Part shown: in pieces, positions 46,318-57,600 of the stretch
How the letters are laid out: every line of letters begins with the position of its first letter
Numbering within the stretch: position 1 is the stretch's first letter
NCBI RefSeq assembly: GCF_019320115.1
Contig: NC_089591.1
Coordinates: 59,261,702 to 59,325,701 of the forward strand
Direction: 5' to 3'
Length of the DNA: 64,000 nucleotides
Source of the DNA: Miscanthus floridulus
Lineage: Eukaryota > Streptophyta > Magnoliopsida > Poales > Poaceae
The notes under the pieces: model-generated
Database searches by the model: none
Seen by the model: the letters and a program-made list of their open reading frames with translations, nothing else
Told to the model about the DNA's origin: nothing
Program-made: the position numbers and the translations under genes

Positions 46318-47019
46318 TCAAGCCACGTTACGAGAATCAATGATATTTAGTTCACTCCTCAAAGCACAAAATCTTAACTCATTTAGGGGCTTTGTGAAGA
46401 TATCGGCTAATTGCTTTTCGGTGCTCACATGATGAATGGCGAATATCTCCTTTGGCTTCGTGGTCTCTCAAAAAATGATGCCGAATGTCTATGTGCTTTG
46501 TTTAAGAGTGGTTTATAGGGTTGTTTGCCAACTTAATGGCACTCTCGTTGTCACACAAAAGTGGAATCTTGGTTAACTCACATCCAAAGTCCTTTAAGGT
46601 TTGCTTCATTCAAAGTAGTTGGGCACAGCAAGCATCGGTTGCCACATACTCAGCTTCGGTGGTGGACAAAGCAATAGAATTTTACTTTTTAGAGCTCCAA
46701 GACACCAAGGATCGACCAATAAATTGGCAAGTCTCGGTAGTACTCTTTTGGGTTACTTTGCAACCGGTATAATCCGAATCGAAATAGCCTAAGTAACTCA
46801 AAAGTGGAGCTCATAGGATACCACAAGCCAAGATTAGAAGTGTGCACTAAATACCAAAAATTTCTCTTAACGGCCATCAAATGACATTCTTTCAGATTAG
46901 CTTGAAATCTTGCACATATGCACACACTAAGCATAATATCGGGCCTAGATGCACAAAGGTAAAGAAGTGATCCAATCATGGAGCGATATACCTTTTGATT
47001 GACATCCTTTCCTCCTTGG
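46318..47019 (-). pseudogene. RNase H end of element C pol
   Basis: Minus-strand motifs GSLLYLCASRPDIMLSVCI (near 46970-46915), then RNase H text with frameshifts, and the C-terminal tail HVSTEKQLADIFTKPLNELR (46435-46375), with a stop TGA at 46318-46320. It breaks off at the junction with element D at about 47019. About 110 codons that normally lie between the RT segment at 53212 and this piece are missing. Confidence 0.85.
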
Positions 47020-47020
47020 T

Positions 47021-48218
47021 CAAGACCAAGATATCAAGCAAAGTCCAAGCACGAAGATAGGAACCAAGCCGGATGCAAGATCACGAAGAAACGAGCTTAC
47101 AAAGGTGACTAGACGCTAGACCAGATGCTAGGCGGAAAGTGATCGGATGCTCTGATCAGGAGGCTCGACAACAGCAGTAGCAACCGGATGTTGGTGGCAA
47201 AACTGATCGGACGTAGAACTACAGCGTCCGATCGAGTACAGAGAGGTTCTAGAGCGATGAAACTACGACCGGAACGCTGGTAGTGTCCTGATCAGTTGAT
47301 CATAGCTCTAACGGTCGGGATAACCTAGACGTGTCCAGTCAGGACGTGACCAGCGTCTGGATCAGTAGTAGAAAAATGGGACTTCATCCCCAACGGCTAC
47401 TTTCTTAGTAGGGCTTATAAATACAACCCCCAACCGGCCATTTGAGTAGTGTGGAGCTAAGGAAACATATCAAGGGTGTTGATACACCATTTTAGTGATC
47501 TCCACTTGTATAGTGCTTAGTGTTTTATTAGGTGATTAGCGTAGGTGCTTTGTGAAGTGCTTAGGTTGATTAGACCACCGCTTATGCTCTTACTCTAGGT
47601 TTAGGCCTAGTGTTTAGTGTGGTTTGCATACCTCTTATCACTCGGTGCTTGTGAGCACCATTGTTGTACATCAGAGGGGCTTGTAATCTTGCAATATCAC
47701 ACCAACCGTGTTTGTGGTGTGGCCGCCACCGTGTACTGAAGGGAACAAGGCCCGTGACATTTCAGCCGGAAGCTTGATAGTAAGACGGCGGGGAGCATCT
47801 AGGAAAGGCTTGCTAGGAGGCACGTCGGAGACCCACTTGCGCGTGGGGAATGCCCGAGGCTATCCACGGAGTTACCTGACCAGGGAGCTTGGCCCCTTGC
47901 GAGGGATTCCTTGCGAGGGGCTTCCAACGAGGACTAGGGGGAAGCTTGTGCGCTTCTCGATACCTCGGTAAAAATACCAGAGTCGTCGACAAGAGTTTGT
48001 ATATCTCTACCTTGCTCTTTAGCTTCCGTATTTACATTGATTATATTACTCCTTTTACGGTAGAGATAGCAACACATTAGCAAAACCATAAGTTGCACAT
48101 TTAGATAGTTTATCTTTGGTATAGGTTTGGCTAAGATTAGAAAAAGAGGCCATAGTTTAGAGTTAGAATTTTAAGTTGCCTAATTCACCCCCCCTCTTAG
48201 GTGTCACGGTCCCCTATA
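47021..48218 (+). repeat. 5' LTR of element D, lacking its 5' end
   Basis: From CAAGACC to CGGTCCCCTATA it is collinear with 51955-53211. Shared text includes GATAGGAACCAAGCCG, GAGTACAGAGAGGTTCTAGAG, GGACTTC-TCCCCAA-GGCTAC and TATAAATACAACCCCCAACC (TATA-like). The first 168 bp of the other LTR have no counterpart here. Confidence 0.9.
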
Positions 48219-48220
48219 AG

Positions 48221-48239
48221 TGGTATCAGAGCCGGTTGG
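48221..48239 (+). other. Primer binding site of element D
   Basis: TGGTATCAGAGCCGGTTGG, two bases after the 5' LTR, fits the initiator-methionine tRNA site (TGGTATCAGAGC) used by plant Copia elements including Sireviruses. Confidence 0.92.
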
Positions 48240-48299
48240 CTCAATTTGGACCTTTGGACTTAACCAGTCGTTGAGCCGACTCTATTTATAGTGTTTAGG

Positions 48300-50503
48300 A
48301 TGGATACCTTTAGGCCTCCTAAACTTTGACTGGCACTAACTTCCCTTATTATAGAGCTAGAATGGCTTGCTAGGCGGTTGATTTGGGAGTCTAGAGAGTC
48401 ACTCGTGATGGGATAAAACCCATTAAGAATCCTGATAAACCCACAAAGAGTGATGTAAAGGAAATTCATTTCAATGCTAGAGCTAAGAATTGCATGTTTG
48501 AATCTTTTAACATGGATGTTTTTAACCAAGTATTCACTTCAAATACGGACACATGAAATATGGTTAAAACTCCAAGAGCTCCATGATGGCATATCTAATG
48601 TCCATGAGCAAAAGCATTGTCTAGCTAAGCAAAATTATGATTCCTTTACAATGAATGATGATGAGCTTGTTCATGATATGTATTCTTGTTTGAATCTAAT
48701 TATCAATGAGCTCCATTCAATAGGACTAACAAAGCTAGATGATGCGGATATCATGAGGAAGATCATCACCGTGCTACCACAAAAGAAATATGCAAGCATC
48801 ATCACCATCCTTCACAACATAGGAGGACTTGAGCACCATGACCCCTGGCCATAGTCATTGGCAAGATAGTGGCATTTGAAATGTCACGCAAGATGGGTCA
48901 AGAAGAAGCCTCTTCATCAAGCAAAGGCAAAGCTCTCGCATGTAGTGAGAAAAGGAAGATGAAGAGCAAACAAGTTGAGACAAGCTCAAGCTCAAGCTCC
49001 TCAAGTGAAGAAGAAGATGATGATGATGATGAAGATTCAAGTGATGATGATCAATCTTCCTCCTCCACCTCCAACCTTAATGAAGAATAAATCAAACTAA
49101 TCAACAAGGTGGAAAAGATGATCCAAAAGCTCAATGTCAAGGGTGTGCCCATCCAAATCCAAGATCTCATTTTCACAAATCAAAGAAATGAGCAAAGAAA
49201 AAGAGGATGCTATAGATGCGGTGAGTTAGGGCACTTTGTGGAAGTTTGTCCAAACAAGCTCACACCCAAGACAAAGAAGAAGGCATGCAAGAACCAAGCC
49301 CTCACATCAATAAAGTCATGGGATGATTCTTCAAGTGAAGAAGAACACCATCACAAGAGGCGAGGACGTAAGCACTCATCATCAAGCTCTTCTCATATGT
49401 GCCTTATGGCATGAGGTAATGAAAGCTCATCCTCTAGTGAGAGTGATAGTGATGATGAAATACCTTCTTATGAAGAAATTGTGCAACAAAATCTTAATTA
49501 TGCTAAAGCTTGCACTAGTCAACAAAAGAAGCTCGGAAAAATAAAAGAAAAGCTAGATAGTTCACAAGAAGCATACAAAACTTTGCTTGAACAATATGAG
49601 AACTTTGCTAATCTCAATGTTGAACTATCTACTAAAATTGAGCTACTTAAGGCTAGTGCAACAACAAATGCATGCACAATCAATGATGAGCAACTTGTAA
49701 AGAAAAATGAAAACTTAAAAGAAAAGTTAGCTAGCTCACAAGATGCTTATAAAAGTTTGTTTGCTAAAATGGAAACCATGTGCAAACATTGTGATGAGCT
49801 AACTAATAAAGTTGCTAATCTTGAAGCCATTAGTACAACCCCCACCAAGGCATCTAAAAAGAAAAGTTCTATCTTTAACATGTCTAAAAAGGATGCCTCT
49901 ACTTCTTGTAATGATTAATGTTTAGACTCATGTTTGTGCAACCAAGTTTGTGTTGAGAAAGTTATTGTAGATACATGCACACAAGAGGTTGTAAAGGAGA
50001 ATGAACAACTCAAGCAAGAAGTAGCTCGCCTCACCAAGGACTTGACTCAAGTGAAAGGTAAGGCGAAGCAAGCCCAACTTCATCAAGATAACACCGTCAG
50101 GGGAGTGAAGAAGCTTGATGAAGGACAAATCGTGGTTTGCTACGTATGCCACAAGGAAGGTCACAAGTCCTATGAGTGCAAGGTGAAGAATGAGGGAGGA
50201 GCAAAGAAGAAAGAGAAGAAGCAAACAAGGAAGCTCTCCAACACCTACACCAACAAGGTGGACAAGAAGGCCTCCACACCATACTTGTTAAAGAAGAAGA
50301 AAAATAACAAGGTGGTGGCCATCAAGGTGAACACGCAAGCCATTAATGGGGTCAAATGCTTTTGGGTGCCAAAGGAAATCATTTCCAACATGAAGAGCAC
50401 TAAGAAGGTTTGGATCTCGAAGGGAAGTGAGAAGTCCAATGGACTTCAGGGGAATTGGAAGACTTGGCAAAAGTATGGATGCATTTCATGGGGTGCATCA
50501 TGA
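48300..50503 (+). pseudogene. Gag of element D with two zinc knuckles and coiled coils, broken frame
   Basis: In order: a gag-domain part (48474-48854, with IWLKLQELHDGISNVHEQKH and MNDDELVHDMYSCLNLIINE); a Ser/Glu/Asp-rich stretch near 48980-49090; a first CCHC knuckle CYRCGELGHFVEVC (near 49210-49250); a Ser/His/Arg-rich part; a long heptad-like coiled-coil region (49481-49918; KEKLDSSQEAYKTLLEQYE and a second copy KEKLASSQDAYKSLFAKME); and a second CCHC knuckle CYVCHKEGHKSYEC (near 50140-50180) in a Lys-rich tail. Stops at 48852, 49088, 49412 and 49916 divide it. Typical pol starts after such a tail, but nothing follows here. Confidence 0.82.
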
Positions 50504-51786
50504 TGGACAAAATCATTGCCAAGTGGGTTAGTGAATACTATTGACCCAAATTCCCCATTCCCATATTAGGTAACTAGATTATATTTGCTTCAATTGTATT
50601 AGATTTAACTTTGTTACAAATTGGTATCTTTAAGCATCTAGTTACTCTTCATGCCTAGGTTTGTATTTGCATGCTTACATCTTTTGTCATGCATACACTA
50701 GGTATATCTTATGGTAGGCTTGCTTGGTTTCATTCTTAACCCTTGGAGCAAACCTACATGGTTTAAAATTGTTTAGGAGCACGGCACATAGCTTGTATTT
50801 TGATTATTCATCTAATATGTGCCAAAGTCCAAATTGTATATAATCTCTCCCTGAATATCGCCTTCGAAAAAGACTCACATTCATGTGATGTCATCTTTCA
50901 AGTGATATTTTTTATTCTAAAATCAATGTGCATGTTTCCTACAAGTATTCCATACTTGTGTGCATGAATTTAGGGAGAGGATTACTCTTCAAGTTGGATG
51001 CTTTGAGACTAACACCTTTTCAAGCTTATCATGTGTGTAGTAGTTTCATTGTAAGGAAAATGGAGTCCCCGGAGTTAAGCATCATACCTCAAATATCCAC
51101 CACCTATTGCAAGTGGTAGAATTCAAATTGGTTTCCACATGTGGTATTTCTAAACCGATATCATCATGTTGATTTCACTTTGATGTTTACATGCTTTCTC
51201 CATGCATTATATAGATTAAATTCCCTTGTGCAATAATTTACTAATTATGCATATGCTTTGCCTTCTACCATATGTATACATATATTTAGGAGGAGCTTAA
51301 TCTATATAATGTGAGAGTCAAATTTTGTGATCTATTTCACTCTACACACAAAGGATCACAAAGTTTGACCCTCCCTTGTGCTACTAATGTCTTCCTTTTT
51401 GGTGTTTGATTCCAAAGGAGAGAATTTAGAGGACCAAAAGCAAGCATTAATTTGTAGGACCAAAGCTAGATCATTTACAAATGGTAATAGGTCTACAAGT
51501 GGTGTCTACAAGTGGTAATGGTCCGAGAAAATGAGGATAGTGGATTATGGATTGCCTATGTAATGGGGATATTTTGTAGGAAGCAAGGTTTAAATCCATA
51601 ATGCCACATGGGTACATTTGCAAGGGCAAGATAAGTTTTTATTTAGTCTTACAAGTAGTATCTTTTAGCATCATATAACCTTGCCCCTTGCATTGCATCC
51701 TAGCAAGTAGATTGCTTTTCAATTGCAAATTTTTATTATTTGTTTGCTTTGGTTGTGTTGTCATCAATCACCAAAAAGGGGAAGAT
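50504..51786 (+). other. Non-coding stretch of element D in place of pol
   Basis: 1.28 kb with no detectable pol domain on either strand. It ends in a purine-rich tract CACCAAAAAGGGGAAGAT directly before the 3' LTR at 51787. Confidence 0.7.
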
Positions 51787-53211
51787 TGTAAGGAAAATGG
51801 ACCCTAGCCCCATTTACTTTGGATTTTGGTGTTTGATGACCAACACAACCAAATTGGACTAATGAATTTGCAAGTGTTTGTTTTATAGTTCAATAGGATG
51901 CAAGACGTGACTTAGACGAAGGCGATGTGATGATCTGATGATCAACACCTTAAGCAAGACCTTAGAAACACAAGGGAAGACCCAAGAGATCAAGCAAAAT
52001 CCAATCACTGAAGATAGGAACCAAGCCGCACGTAAGATCACGAAAGAAACGAGCTCACGAAGGTGACCGAACGCTGGACCAGGATGCTGACGGAAAGCGA
52101 CCGGACGCTTCCGATCAGGAGGCTCAACTAACAGCAGCAGTGACCTGGACACTGGACCAGACGCTGGTGGCAAAACTGACTGGATGTAGAACTGCAGCAT
52201 TCGATCGAGTACAGAGAGGTTCTAGAGCGGTGAAACTATGACCGGACGCGTTCGGTGGCATGTGACCGGACGCTGGCAGTGTCCAATCAGTTGATCGTAG
52301 CACTAACGGTCGAGACGATCGGATGCGTCCGGTCAGGACATGATCAGCGTCCAGTCAGTAGTAGAAAAATGGGACTTCGTCCCCAATGGCTACTTTCTCA
52401 GTGGGTCTTATAAATACAACCCCCAACCGGCCATTTGAGTAGTGTGGAGCTAAGGAGACATATCAAGGGTGTTGTTACACCATTTTAGTGATCTCCACTT
52501 GCATAGTTCTTAGTGTTTTATTAGGTGATTAGCGTAGGTGCTTTGCGAAGTGCTTAAGTTGATTAGACCATCGCTTATGCGCTTACTCTAGATTTAGGCC
52601 TAGTGTTTAGTGAGGTTTGTATACCTCTTACCACTCGGTGCTTGCGAGCACCATTGTTATACATCGGAGGGGCTTGTAGTCTTGTGAGATCACACCAACC
52701 ATGTTTGTGGTGGGGCCACCACTGTGTACCGAAGGGAATAAGGCTCACGACATTTTGGCCAGGAAGCTTGATAGTGAAGACGGTAGGGCGCATCCAGGAG
52801 AGGCTTGCCGGAAGGCACGTCAGAGACCTACTTGCATATGGGGAAGGCCCAAGGCTATCCACGAAGTTACCCAACTAGGAGCTTGGCCCTTGCGAGGGAT
52901 TCCTTGTGAGGGGCTCCAATGAGGACTAGGGGGAAGCTTGCACGCTTCTTGATACCTCGGTAAAAATACCAGAGTCATCGACATGGAGTTTGCATATCTC
53001 TACCTTGCTCTTTAGCTTCCGCATTTACATTGATTATATTACTCTTTTGCGGTAGAGATAGCAACACATTAGAAAAACCATAAGTTGCACATTTAGATAG
53101 TTTATTTTTTGCATAGGTTTTGCTAAGGTTAGAAAAAGTGGCCATAGTTTAGAGTTAGAATTTTAAGTTGCCTAATTCACCCCTCCCTCTTAGACGTCAC
53201 GGTCCCCTACA
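51787..53211 (+). repeat. 3' LTR of element D, complete
   Basis: 1425 bp, TGTAAGGAAAATGG...GGTCCCCTACA (TG...CA ends). It contains repeated ACCGGACGCT-type motifs and TATAAATACAACCCCC. Element C sequence resumes at 53212. Confidence 0.92.
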
Positions 53212-54145
53212 GGCTTATTTAAGCCCATAGAGCGCCTTGTCGAGCTTGTAGACATGGTTTGGATACTTGGGGTCTTCAAAGCCTAGTGATTGCTCTACAT
53301 ACATCAACTTGGATAGGGGGCCGTTGAGAAATGCACTCTTCATGTCCATTTGATATAGCTTGAAGTCATGATGGGCGGCATAGGCGAGTAGAATACGAAT
53401 TGATTCTAGCCTAGCCACTGGTGCATAGGTCTCCCCAAAATCCAAGCCTTCAATTTGATTGAATCCTTGAGCCACCAACCTTGCTTGTTCCTTGTTACCA
53501 CGCCATGCTCATCTTGCTTGTTGCGGAAGACCCACTTGGTTCCAATCACATTTTGCTTGGGCCTTTCCACCAAGGACCAGACTTCATTCTAAGTGAAGTT
53601 GTTCAACTCCTCTTGCATGGCTATCATCCAATCTGGATCATCAAGTGCCTCTTCCACCCTATGAGGTTCCAAAGGAGAAACAAACAAGTAATATTCACAA
53701 AAACTTGCTAAACGGGAACATGTAGTTATCCCTCATCGAATGCTCTCCAATATGTTATCAATGGGATGACCCTGTTGAATGGATTGATGCACTCTAGGAT
53801 ATGGCACTTGAGTTGATCTTTGGATAGGGCCATCATCATCATCATCATCATCATGGTCATGATCAATTGGAGGATCACAATCATGAGCTTGTGGAGGGTT
53901 GACTTCACTTCTTTCTTCATTGATGAGTTGAGCTTGAGCTTGCTCATTATTGACACCATCTTCATGAGAATGACCTTGTGCTTCATTTGATCTCCCATCT
54001 TGATTATTTATTGTTGCAGAAACTTCACCATGTTCATTGGATGAAACATGATGAATGGTTGGATCAAGATCATCATGCACAACATGGTCTTCATCTTCAT
54101 CTTTGATGGGCTTTACTTCACTAATGGCAAGCTTCTTGATTGCTT
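53212..54145 (-). pseudogene. RT and upstream linker of element C pol
   Basis: Minus strand: an acidic and Asn/Gln/His-rich linker (54080-53733, including a run of nine Asp) and PRVHQSIQQGHPIDNILESI near 53780-53720. It is followed, after frame changes, by RT with [20 protein letters not shown] and [20 protein letters not shown] (53440-53290), ending [11 protein letters not shown] with a TAA at 53215-53217 just before element D. The left end abuts the element E LTR at 54146. Confidence 0.88.
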
Positions 54146-55400
54146 TGTATCAGTGCAAAAAGTGACCAACAAGTAAATATTTGTAGTTTTGCCGTATGCT
54201 ATGATCGGAGGTGGCCTAGCACTCAATGACACAGGGTTTATACTGGTTCAGGCAATGTGCCCTATGTCTAGTTTGAGTCAGTCGATGACTTTATTCCTGA
54301 GCCTAGGTGCTTGAAGTTTGCAGTGGGGTTACAAACAAGAAGGAGAAAGATGGGGTGCACGAGAGGTCCGGTCGGCTCTGGTCAGAAGGACCAAGAGCAA
54401 TAGGAGCTCCTCTATGAGCTAAGTGTTCAAGCATGTGCTTGAGTTCCAAACCTGGCGGTTCTGTGGTTGTGAGCTAGTGAACTTGATCAATCTGGATTAA
54501 CTTGTATGAACTTGAATCAACTTAGTCTCTTGGGAGAGAGCGCATCCCCTTTTATAGATGAAGGGGATGGCCTTATAAGTGAGAGGGAGAGAGTTCGTAT
54601 GCTTCTAAGTCTTGTTGCACATGTCGGTGGGTACAAGAGGATGGTAGGCGCCCACAACACTGTTGAATGTCGGTTGTATGTGGGAGGTTATGTCGTCTTG
54701 TTTTGGGTATGGTAGATGTCGGCACCTGCATATACTGTTGATGCCTAGAGGCATGTGAGGAGTCTCAGCATGTTCACTTGGTACAGTAAATCCTGGTGCC
54801 CACAATACTATTGATGCCCAGATGCATGTGGGGGGGCCTTACCGTATGGAAGTTAACGGCGCCCACAATACTATAGAGGAAAATGTCGGCGCCTACAATA
54901 CTATTTGTATCAGGGTGGTTACAGAGTACTATTCCTATAGGTGATAGGGTATGGTCCTTGGTATCATGGTTTGACTTGAGCGCCTTGCCTTGCTTTCTCC
55001 GTTCGTTCCCTAGTCCCTTTCGGGCGGGCATCCCTGGTCGGTTGGTCCCAGTCGGCTTTGGTTGCGCCAGTCGAAGAAGAGCAGTGAGCAGGGTCTTTGC
55101 ATACCTCGGTCGGAGATGTGGGGTTGGAGTCAGAGGTAGTGCTTTGCCAGGCCTTCTAGTCGGAGAGACCATCCGAAGGCACTGGAGACCGAAGTGAGCG
55201 CTCCGGTCAAAGAGGTGGGCCAGAGTTGACAAGCTAGTGTTGTTCCTCCTTGACCTGACCTTCTGGTCGGTGACTGGACTACCCTTCTGGCCTATTGTTT
55301 TAGACACTTGGGCCGGCCCATGAGTTGCGCATTGTCTTCTTAGGTCGAGCCTATGCGGAGAAGTCGGTCCATGAGGGACCCCGGGTTTATGAACCCGACA
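54146..55400 (-). repeat. 3' LTR of element E
   Basis: 1255 bp, TGTATCAGTGCAAAAAGTGACC...GGGTTTATGAACCCGACA on the plus strand. Its start matches 63942-64000 (TGTCAGTATAGAAAGTGACC, AAGTAAATATTTGTAGTTTT), proving the LTR pair. A minus-strand TATA-like TATAAAAGGGG lies at about 54548-54556. Confidence 0.92.
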
Positions 55401-55423
55401 GGAGCCCCTAAGCCCCCGGGCGA
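55401..55423 (-). other. Polypurine tract of element E
   Basis: On the minus strand, GGGGGCTTAGGGGCTCC directly precedes the LTR start TGTCGGGTTCATAAACC. Confidence 0.75.
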
Positions 55424-55679
55424 TTCGGGCAAAATCATCTAGGGTTTTTTTTGTCTCGACGATGGGTGCACGCGAGCGCACCCACGGGTGTAGCCCCCGA
55501 GCCCCTGGGAGGTTATGGTAAGAACCATCTAGGGGTTTTCTATGTTACCAGTGGGGGAGGTTTTCGTTTCATCGGTGGGTGTGCGCGAGCGCACCCACAG
55601 GTGTAGCCCCGAGCCCTGGGTGGTTTAGGCAGAACCGTCTGGGGGTGTTTGTTTAGCGGGTGTGTGTGTGCATGTTTTT

Positions 55680-56275
55680 TAGTCGAGACGGAGTCATCGA
55701 CCAAGGCATCATTGTGCAGTTGAGGGAGTTAGTTTCGAGGGATTGGGTGAGATGGAGCTTGTAGGTCCTGGCGTCGTTGCGCGCCGTGGGACCGGGTGAG
55801 GTAGTTAGTCTTAGAGATCGGACAAGATAGAGCTCGTGGATCCTAGCATCGATGCGCACCGTGGGATCAGTCAAGTCAGAGTCATGGATCTTGGCTCTGG
55901 TGTAGCCCACGCAGCCGAGGCAGTTATTTTTTGGGATCAGGCGAGGCGGCAAGGCGGTGCTCGTGGATCCTTGCGTCGATGTAGCCCGCATAGCTAAGGT
56001 AGTTAGTTAGTTAGTTTAGGGATCAGATGAGGCAACAAGGCGGTGCTCGCAGATCCTGGCATCGGTGCAGCCCGCGTAGCTGAGGTAGTTAGTTAGTTAG
56101 TTTAGGGATCGGGCGAGGCGGCAAGGCGGTGCTCGCGGATCTGGGCGTCGGTGCAGCTCGCGCAGCCGAGGCAGTTAGTTAGTTTAGGGATTGAGCGAGG
56201 CAGAGCTCACTGATCCTGGCATCGGTGCGCGCCGTGGGATCGGGCGAGTTGGAGTCATGGATCCTGATGGGGCGC
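55680..56275. repeat. Tandem repeats of ~86 bp in the non-coding region of element E
   Basis: Clear copies at about 55935-56020, 56021-56106 and 56107-56188 share GGCGAGGCGGCAAGGCGG, GTGCTCG-GGATC, GGTGCAGCCCGCGTAGCTGA and GGTAGTTAGTTAGTT. Diverged copies extend on both sides, with GATCGG-CAAG and GCGCGCCGTGGGATC. No coding function is apparent. Confidence 0.85.
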
Positions 56276-57600
56276 GTTCAGGGTCACAGACCCAGGCATT
56301 TTGTGTCTTGAGCCCCCAAACCCCATTGGGCTTTATTAGGGGTTAGTTTGAGTTGTGTGCGTTACCCCGTCCTCAATTCCTCACAACCGGAGGGGCTGAG
56401 TTTTGTCACTTGTCCCGATCGCTCGGGCTCGAGTGACATGCTCAGTGAGTTCGCTAACGGGTATGATCGAGTGGAATCTAGGTCCATCATTCATGACGGG
56501 GTCGACATAGCCCTCTTGTGACATTCCACTACTCCTTTACCTGCAACCCGGTAGATGCCTAGGTCTTTTTGGAGACTGACCTAGGTGGCCTAACAGTCTC
56601 CCCTCGATGGCGATTTTGTGGACTTGGTAAGAGGTTTAGGATCGAATGAGAAGGTTGAGACAACCCTATATGCCAGACTGGGCGAGGGCCGCACATGGCT
56701 CATCTACATTTTTCTCCCCTGGCTCTGTTGTTGCTCATGTCGAATGAGGCAACTGCCACTTCATGATGCAACATGGAGCATTGTGATGCATTTTGCTGCA
56801 CGTGCAATGCTTAGTTCTCGAGCCCCTGGGCGGTTTAGGGCCCAAATCATCTAGGAGGCACGGACGTATGGAATGAATGCACGTATAGATGTATGAAATG
56901 ATTATAAAGAAATAGAGGGGGTTTGGTAGTGTTACCTTGACGACCCGAGTGATGGGGTTTGGAGAGCTCCAGTCAGAAATGTCCGACCAGGACCCGTGCT
57001 CATCATTTGTGACAGAGTCGGCATGGCCTACATGGGGCATCCCTTCGCTCCCTACCTGTCTCTTGGTCTATTTCTTGTATCAACGAATACATCAGTACTA
57101 TTTTTGATAGAAATCACTATCCATTCCTTGTTTTTATCCTAGCATATCTTTTGTTTTTTGTCCTTTCTTTTTTGTACCTGCCCGTTAGTTCCATAGGCTA
57201 CAACTTTTTTAAGAGCCTAGGCATGGCCCGCGGGGCTCAGCTGCTCATAACCATAGGTCATGCGGGGTGCGTTCGGTTAGGAGTAAGAACAAAAGTTACA
57301 TAGGGCAATCAAAGGAAAAAAAATGCGCTTCCGTTCAGGGACGAAGTTGTTTACCATGTGTCAGTAAAAAAGGGAGTACAAATGAGAGGTAGTATTTAGT
57401 ATTGTACCCTTATGGAGCCCCCAAGCGACGCAGGCTGAAAGTGTTTGTGCTGGGGTGCTTTATAGGGGCAAGTGTTGACTAAAAAGCGGTTAGACCAAAT
57501 TTAGGGGAAAAACGACGTAGCTGTTCAATGTTCCAAGTGTTGGTGAGCACATTGTCATTATTGTCCTCCAGTCGGTAGGTGCCTAGTTGGATTACTTCAG
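56276..57600 (-). other. Remaining non-coding 3' region of element E
   Basis: No protein domain was recognised. Phrases such as GAGCCCCTGGGCGGTTTAGG recur here and at 55480-55630, indicating older duplications. Confidence 0.6.

Larger units (their letters stand above)
47021..53211 (+). mobile_element. Gag-only Sirevirus-like LTR element (element D), sense
   Basis: 5' LTR 47021-48218 (its first about 168 bp missing), PBS, gag-type coding at about 48300-50503, a non-coding stretch, and 3' LTR 51787-53211. No protease, integrase, RT or RNase H is detectable between gag and the 3' LTR, so it is a non-autonomous element by content. It lies in the pol gene of element C, in the opposite orientation. 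Confidence 0.88.
41339..54145 (-). mobile_element. Sirevirus-type Copia element (element C), antisense, interrupted and truncated
   Basis: Left end is the 3' LTR (41339-42925). Moving right come an env-like ORF remnant (45248-43532), the RNase H end of pol (47019-46318), then element D inserted at 47021-53211. Beyond it lie RT and the RT-upstream linker (54145-53212). Element E is inserted next at 54146. The integrase, gag and 5' LTR must lie beyond the window. The PPT-LTR junction and the presence of an env-like frame after pol fit the Sirevirus (Maximus/SIRE) lineage. Confidence 0.88.
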
